A stretch of DNA of 8,516 bases. Origin: Myxococcales bacterium (GTDB lineage Bacteria > Myxococcota > Polyangia > Fen-1088). The position numbers and the translations under genes were made by a program. A model generated the notes under the pieces. It was not told the origin of the DNA and made no database searches. It saw only the letters and a program-made list of their open reading frames with translations. Shown piece by piece: positions 6,150-8,516 of the stretch. The stretch spans positions 1 to 8,516 of the forward strand of contig PMJE01000506.1 in the NCBI GenBank assembly GCA_003157315.1, in the 5' to 3' direction. The stretch's first letter is position 1, and each line of letters starts with the position of its first letter.

Positions 6150-7118
6150 CTACTGGCAGTGCGCGCCCGAGGTGTCATCAAGGCAGAGGCCTGGACAGAG
6201 GACTTCCTCGGCCCAAACCTGCCCGCGGCAAATCACATAGCCCGACCGCTGCCCGTCCTCTGACGAGGCACATTGGGTTGCACCCTCGGGAGCGCAGGTC
6301 TTCTCGCTGAAGGCGCAAATCGGCTTCTTCCCGGCTCCGAGATCCACGCATTGACTGAAGTAGCCAACGAAATCGTAGTCGACCAACCCTGCCGAGCAAT
6401 CGACTATGTCGTATTGCCACCCATCCGGGGTCTGTTGACAGGAAAAGGATTTTTCGAAGGCACAGAATGGGGCGGTGTCGCTTCGGCAGGCCAGACTCGC
6501 GTCATTCACACATAGCGCCGTGTTGTCAGCCGGAAGGCAGGAGACCAAACATCCATCGACTTTGCTCATCCACAGGCCCTTTGAGCAAACCACCTGGGAT
6601 CCTTCCCCACACATGAAAGGAACCTGGTCCACATCACATTGCACCTCGCATTCGGTCTTGGTTCCATCAGGGGCGCAGGTCTCGTCCTGAAAGGCCCAGT
6701 AGGCCTCGCCATCCACCGGCGAGACCATGCAATAGTAGCCATCGTTGTCACCCCTGTCGAGCGCGATAGCCTGTCGATCCGGAGTGCACCAGGCCAGCTG
6801 ATTGCCTACGCAGATTTGCTGGTGTCCTGGCGGGCAGGGATCCTTGGTGGCGAGACAGCTGGAAACGCTCTTGTTGTCGGCGTTCTTCCACGAGGCGCAC
6901 ATGCCTGGGTCACAGCGGTATGTTTCGAGATCGCTGCGGTCTGGCCCCCAGCCATCGCTGTCAGAGGTATCGAGACACTCGTGGATCGCGTCCCCTACAC
7001 ACCATAGTTCGCCAACGTTGTTGCACTCGTTCTCGGGGGAGATCCGACTACAAGCCGGCAGCGCGACTAGACATGCGAGAGCCCAATGGACGCAGTTTGC
7101 CAAGTGTTGGCGAGACAT
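6150..7118 (-). CDS. Cysteine-rich lipoprotein with repeated Cys modules
   Basis: A 322-aa predicted lipoprotein of unknown function. The N-terminus has R3, a hydrophobic core (about 6-20) and a lipobox L20-P21-A22-C23, so it should be lipidated and held in the inner or outer membrane facing the periplasm or cell surface. After C23 there are 30 cysteines, an even number, arranged in recurring spacings. C-x7-C-x7-C occurs at 32/40/48, at 95/103/111 and, extended to four cysteines, at 203/211/219/227. C-x7-C-x13-C occurs at 219/227/241 and 275/283/297. A closing C-x10/11-C-x3-C occurs at 190/194 and 308/312. Segments such as CVGN/CVGD and a W before the late cysteine recur. This looks like about five degenerate disulfide-knotted modules. 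The ATG at 7118 is chosen over a GTG 20 codons upstream because it starts the signal peptide directly; no clear Shine-Dalgarno is present. The gene is visibly less GC-rich than rmuC. No enzymatic motif is seen. Confidence 0.8.
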   Translation of the reverse strand: MSRQHLANCVHWALACLVALPACSRISPENECNNVGELWCVGDAIHECLDTSDSDGWGPDRSDLETYRCDPGMCASWKNADNKSVSSCLATKDPCPPGHQQICVGNQLAWCTPDRQAIALDRGDNDGYYCMVSPVDGEAYWAFQDETCAPDGTKTECEVQCDVDQVPFMCGEGSQVVCSKGLWMSKVDGCLVSCLPADNTALCVNDASLACRSDTAPFCAFEKSFSCQQTPDGWQYDIVDCSAGLVDYDFVGYFSQCVDLGAGKKPICAFSEKTCAPEGATQCASSEDGQRSGYVICRGQVWAEEVLCPGLCLDDTSGAHCQ

Positions 7119-7188
7119 GGATGGAGTCGATTGCAAGAAAGGGACCGCCGCTGCAGAAGCTCCCGGGGACGTCGCCACCCGCCGAGGG

Positions 7189-7255
7189 TGTCAGGATCTG
7201 TCAGAAACTGGACCACTGTTGATAGCGCGATGAACACCGGCCGCGCGTCAGGATC
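7189..7255. repeat. Repeated GTCAG words in divergent intergenic region
   Basis: TGTCAG occurs at 7189-7194 and 7199-7204, exactly one helical turn apart. The longer GTCAGGATC occurs at 7190-7198 and again at 7247-7255. All lie in the 167-bp gap between the divergently transcribed lipoprotein and CoA-binding genes. Such spacing is compatible with binding sites for a shared regulator, but the words are short. No convincing -35/-10 pair was seen for either gene. Confidence 0.3.
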
Positions 7256-7273
7256 ACCGAGCCAGCCGAGTGA

Positions 7274-7279
7274 AAAGGG
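7274..7279 (+). promoter_or_regulatory. Ribosome binding site for the CoA-binding protein gene
   Basis: AAAGGG lies about 6 nt before the ATG at 7286. The in-frame ATG at 7298 has no comparable upstream motif, so the earlier start is preferred. Confidence 0.55.
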
Positions 7280-7285
7280 CATAGA

Positions 7286-7753
7286 ATGCCCGTTGCTATG
7301 AGCCAACCCATCGCTGATTTTTCGCAGTGCCGGCGCCTGGCGGTCGTGGGCGTGTCACGCGCGCGCCGCAAGTATGGGAACTACGCCTATCGCGAGCTGA
7401 AGGCGCGTGGCTTCGACGTCATGGCGGTGCACCCAACATTGGCGAGCGTGGAGGGCGATCCTTGTTCCAAGTCGCTGGCTGAGTTACCGCGTCCGGCCGA
7501 CGGAGTCTGGGTCTGCGTGCGGCCTGACCAAGCGCCCGAGATCCTGCGCCAGGCAGCGGCGGCCGGAATTCGCCGGGCGTGGCTGCAGCAGGGCGCCGAG
7601 AGCGAGGCCGCGGCCAAAGTGGCGACCGAGCTGGGCATCGACCTGGTCCAGGGCGAATGCATCCTGATGTACGCCCCGCCGGTGCGCGGATTCCACCGCC
7701 TGCACCGCGGGATCTGGCGAATGCTCGGCCGACTGACGGTGACCTATCGTTAG
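7286..7753 (+). CDS. CoA-binding domain protein (YccU-like)
   Basis: A 155-aa stand-alone CoA-binding (CoA_binding_2) Rossmann protein related to E. coli YccU and to the N-terminal domain of succinyl-CoA synthetase alpha-type proteins. Residues 18-27 (LAVVGVSRAR) give the first strand and nucleotide-binding loop, followed by the family-typical KYGNYAYRELKARGFDVMAVHP to residue 50. ADGVWVCVRP (71-80), AWLQQGAESE (98-107) and ECILMYAPP (124-132) are the other conserved strands and loops. C125 in GECILMY is at the position usually occupied by cysteine in this family. Length matches a complete member. Function is unknown in general; it is presumed to be cytoplasmic and to bind CoA or a related nucleotide. 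It is transcribed divergently from the lipoprotein gene and converges on glnS with 24 bp between the stops. Confidence 0.88.
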   Translation: MPVAMSQPIADFSQCRRLAVVGVSRARRKYGNYAYRELKARGFDVMAVHPTLASVEGDPCSKSLAELPRPADGVWVCVRPDQAPEILRQAAAAGIRRAWLQQGAESEAAAKVATELGIDLVQGECILMYAPPVRGFHRLHRGIWRMLGRLTVTYR

Positions 7754-7778
7754 GTTCGTGCGAATTACCGGCACGAAC
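7754..7778. terminator. Compact stem-loop between convergent genes (candidate bidirectional terminator)
   Basis: GTTCGTGC (7754-7761) and GCACGAAC (7771-7778) form a perfect 8-bp stem with a 9-nt loop. The left arm begins right after the TAG of the CoA-binding gene, and the right arm includes the final base of the glnS stop codon. Position between convergent genes favours a two-way terminator. Neither strand has a following T-run, so intrinsic termination would be weak, or it may serve as an mRNA 3'-end stabiliser. Confidence 0.55.
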
Positions 7779-8516
7779 TACTTCGATGGATGAGCGGTCG
7801 TCTCGGCCAGCTTGGCCCATGAGTCGCGCAGGGGCACGGTGCGGTTGAACACCGGCTGGCCGGGCCTGGAATCCACGCTGTCCGCGCAGAAGTAGCCGAG
7901 GCGCTCGAACTGGAAGCGGCTGCCCGGTGCGGCCTCGGCCAGGGCCGGCTCGATTTGCGCATCGGACACCACCTGCAATGAATTGGGATTGAGACAGGTG
8001 CGAAAATCCGCGCCGCCTTCGCCGGGATTGGCCTTGGTGAACAGCCGGTCATACAGGCGCACGGTGGCCGGCTTGGCATGTGCAGCGGAAACCCAGTGCG
8101 AGGTGCCCTTGACCCGCCGGCCGTCGGGCGCGTCGCCTCCGCGCGAGGCTGGATCCCACGTGCAATGCAACTCCACGATCTCGCCCGCCGCGTTCTTGAC
8201 CAGGCTCACGCATTTGATCAGGCAGGCCCAGCGCAGGCGAATCTCCGCGCCCGGCGACAGCCGGAACCACTTCTTGGGCGGCACCTCGGCGAAGTCGTCA
8301 CGTTCGATGTAGACAACCTTGGAAAAGGGAATCTTGCGCGTTCCCATCGCGGGATTGTCGGGATGGTTGGCTGCCTCGAACCATTCCACTTGGCCCTCGG
8401 GGAAGTTGTCGATGACCACCCTGAGCGGCCGCAGAACTGCCATGGCGCGCGGCGCGCGTTTTTCCAGATCCTCGCGAATCGCGAATTCCAGTAGGCCCAC
8501 ATCCACGATGCTGTCG
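7778..8516 (-). CDS. glnS: Glutaminyl-tRNA synthetase, C-terminal part
   Basis: Charges tRNA-Gln with glutamine in the cytoplasm. The frame is open to the right window edge, with 245 residues visible of a protein that is usually about 550-570 aa. The catalytic Rossmann domain with the HIGH and KMSKS motifs therefore lies outside. The visible part begins just after the catalytic domain with the conserved LLEFAIREDLEKRAPRAMAV. The two anticodon-binding beta-barrel domains follow, with NHPDNPAMGTRKIPFS, VVYIERDDF and RLRWACLIKC. The diagnostic GlnRS block KGTSHWVSAAHA and LYDRLF come next, then FQFERLGYFCADS and the terminal PVFNRTVPLRDSW. This matches bacterial GlnRS rather than GluRS, whose C-terminal domain is alpha-helical. 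Its presence implies direct glutaminylation in this organism. The gene shows no disruption in the visible part. Confidence 0.95.
   Translation of the reverse strand, partial: DSIVDVGLLEFAIREDLEKRAPRAMAVLRPLRVVIDNFPEGQVEWFEAANHPDNPAMGTRKIPFSKVVYIERDDFAEVPPKKWFRLSPGAEIRLRWACLIKCVSLVKNAAGEIVELHCTWDPASRGGDAPDGRRVKGTSHWVSAAHAKPATVRLYDRLFTKANPGEGGADFRTCLNPNSLQVVSDAQIEPALAEAAPGSRFQFERLGYFCADSVDSRPGQPVFNRTVPLRDSWAKLAETTAHPSK

Noticed and set aside
6150..7118. Horizontal acquisition of the lipoprotein gene because of its lower GC
   Set aside because: High Cys/Asp content pulls codon choice towards lower GC, and no mobile-element boundary flanks the gene; composition alone is not enough.
1..8516. tRNA, rRNA, CRISPR, insertion sequence or integron features
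   Set aside because: No cloverleaf-like segment, regularly spaced repeat array, terminal inverted repeats or transposase/integrase motifs were seen on either strand.

Overview
This is a GC-rich bacterial chromosomal segment with eight protein-coding genes, two of them cut by the window edges. High GC, a large cysteine-rich lipoprotein, a secreted MORN-type repeat protein and a full-type glutaminyl-tRNA synthetase together suggest a Myxococcota/deltaproteobacterial-type Gram-negative. That placement is an inference; no rRNA or other phylogenetic marker is present. I see no mobile element, CRISPR array, tRNA or rRNA.

Layout from left to right. (1) 1-936, minus strand: an incomplete GT-C (ArnT/PMT-like) membrane glycosyltransferase. 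It is preceded in the same transcription direction by a single-HKD phospholipase D-like protein (958-1554) with a C-terminal cysteine motif. (2) 1555-1690: a divergent promoter region. (3) 1691-3283, plus strand: an exported protein with C-terminal MORN_2/YwqK-type repeats, converging on the next block with only 7 bp between stops. (4) 3291-6029, minus strand: a probable three-gene unit of SAM-dependent methyltransferase, rmuC and an OsmC-family protein. (5) 6150-7118, minus strand: a 322-residue cysteine-rich lipoprotein. (6) 7119-7285: a second divergent intergenic region with repeated GTCAG words. (7) 7286-7753, plus strand: a small CoA-binding (YccU-like) Rossmann protein. (8) 7778-8516, minus strand: the C-terminal half of glutaminyl-tRNA synthetase. 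The two convergent genes at the right are separated by a compact perfect stem-loop.

Most genes are housekeeping or general-purpose: translation (glnS), genome stability (rmuC), peroxide/thiol chemistry (OsmC), small-molecule methylation, and envelope glycosylation. The less ordinary parts are the two cysteine-rich exported proteins and the PLD-like protein. The PLD-like tail has C-x2-C-x5-C spacing like that of iron-sulfur nucleases and glycosylases. Nothing here assembles into a clear new multi-gene system.
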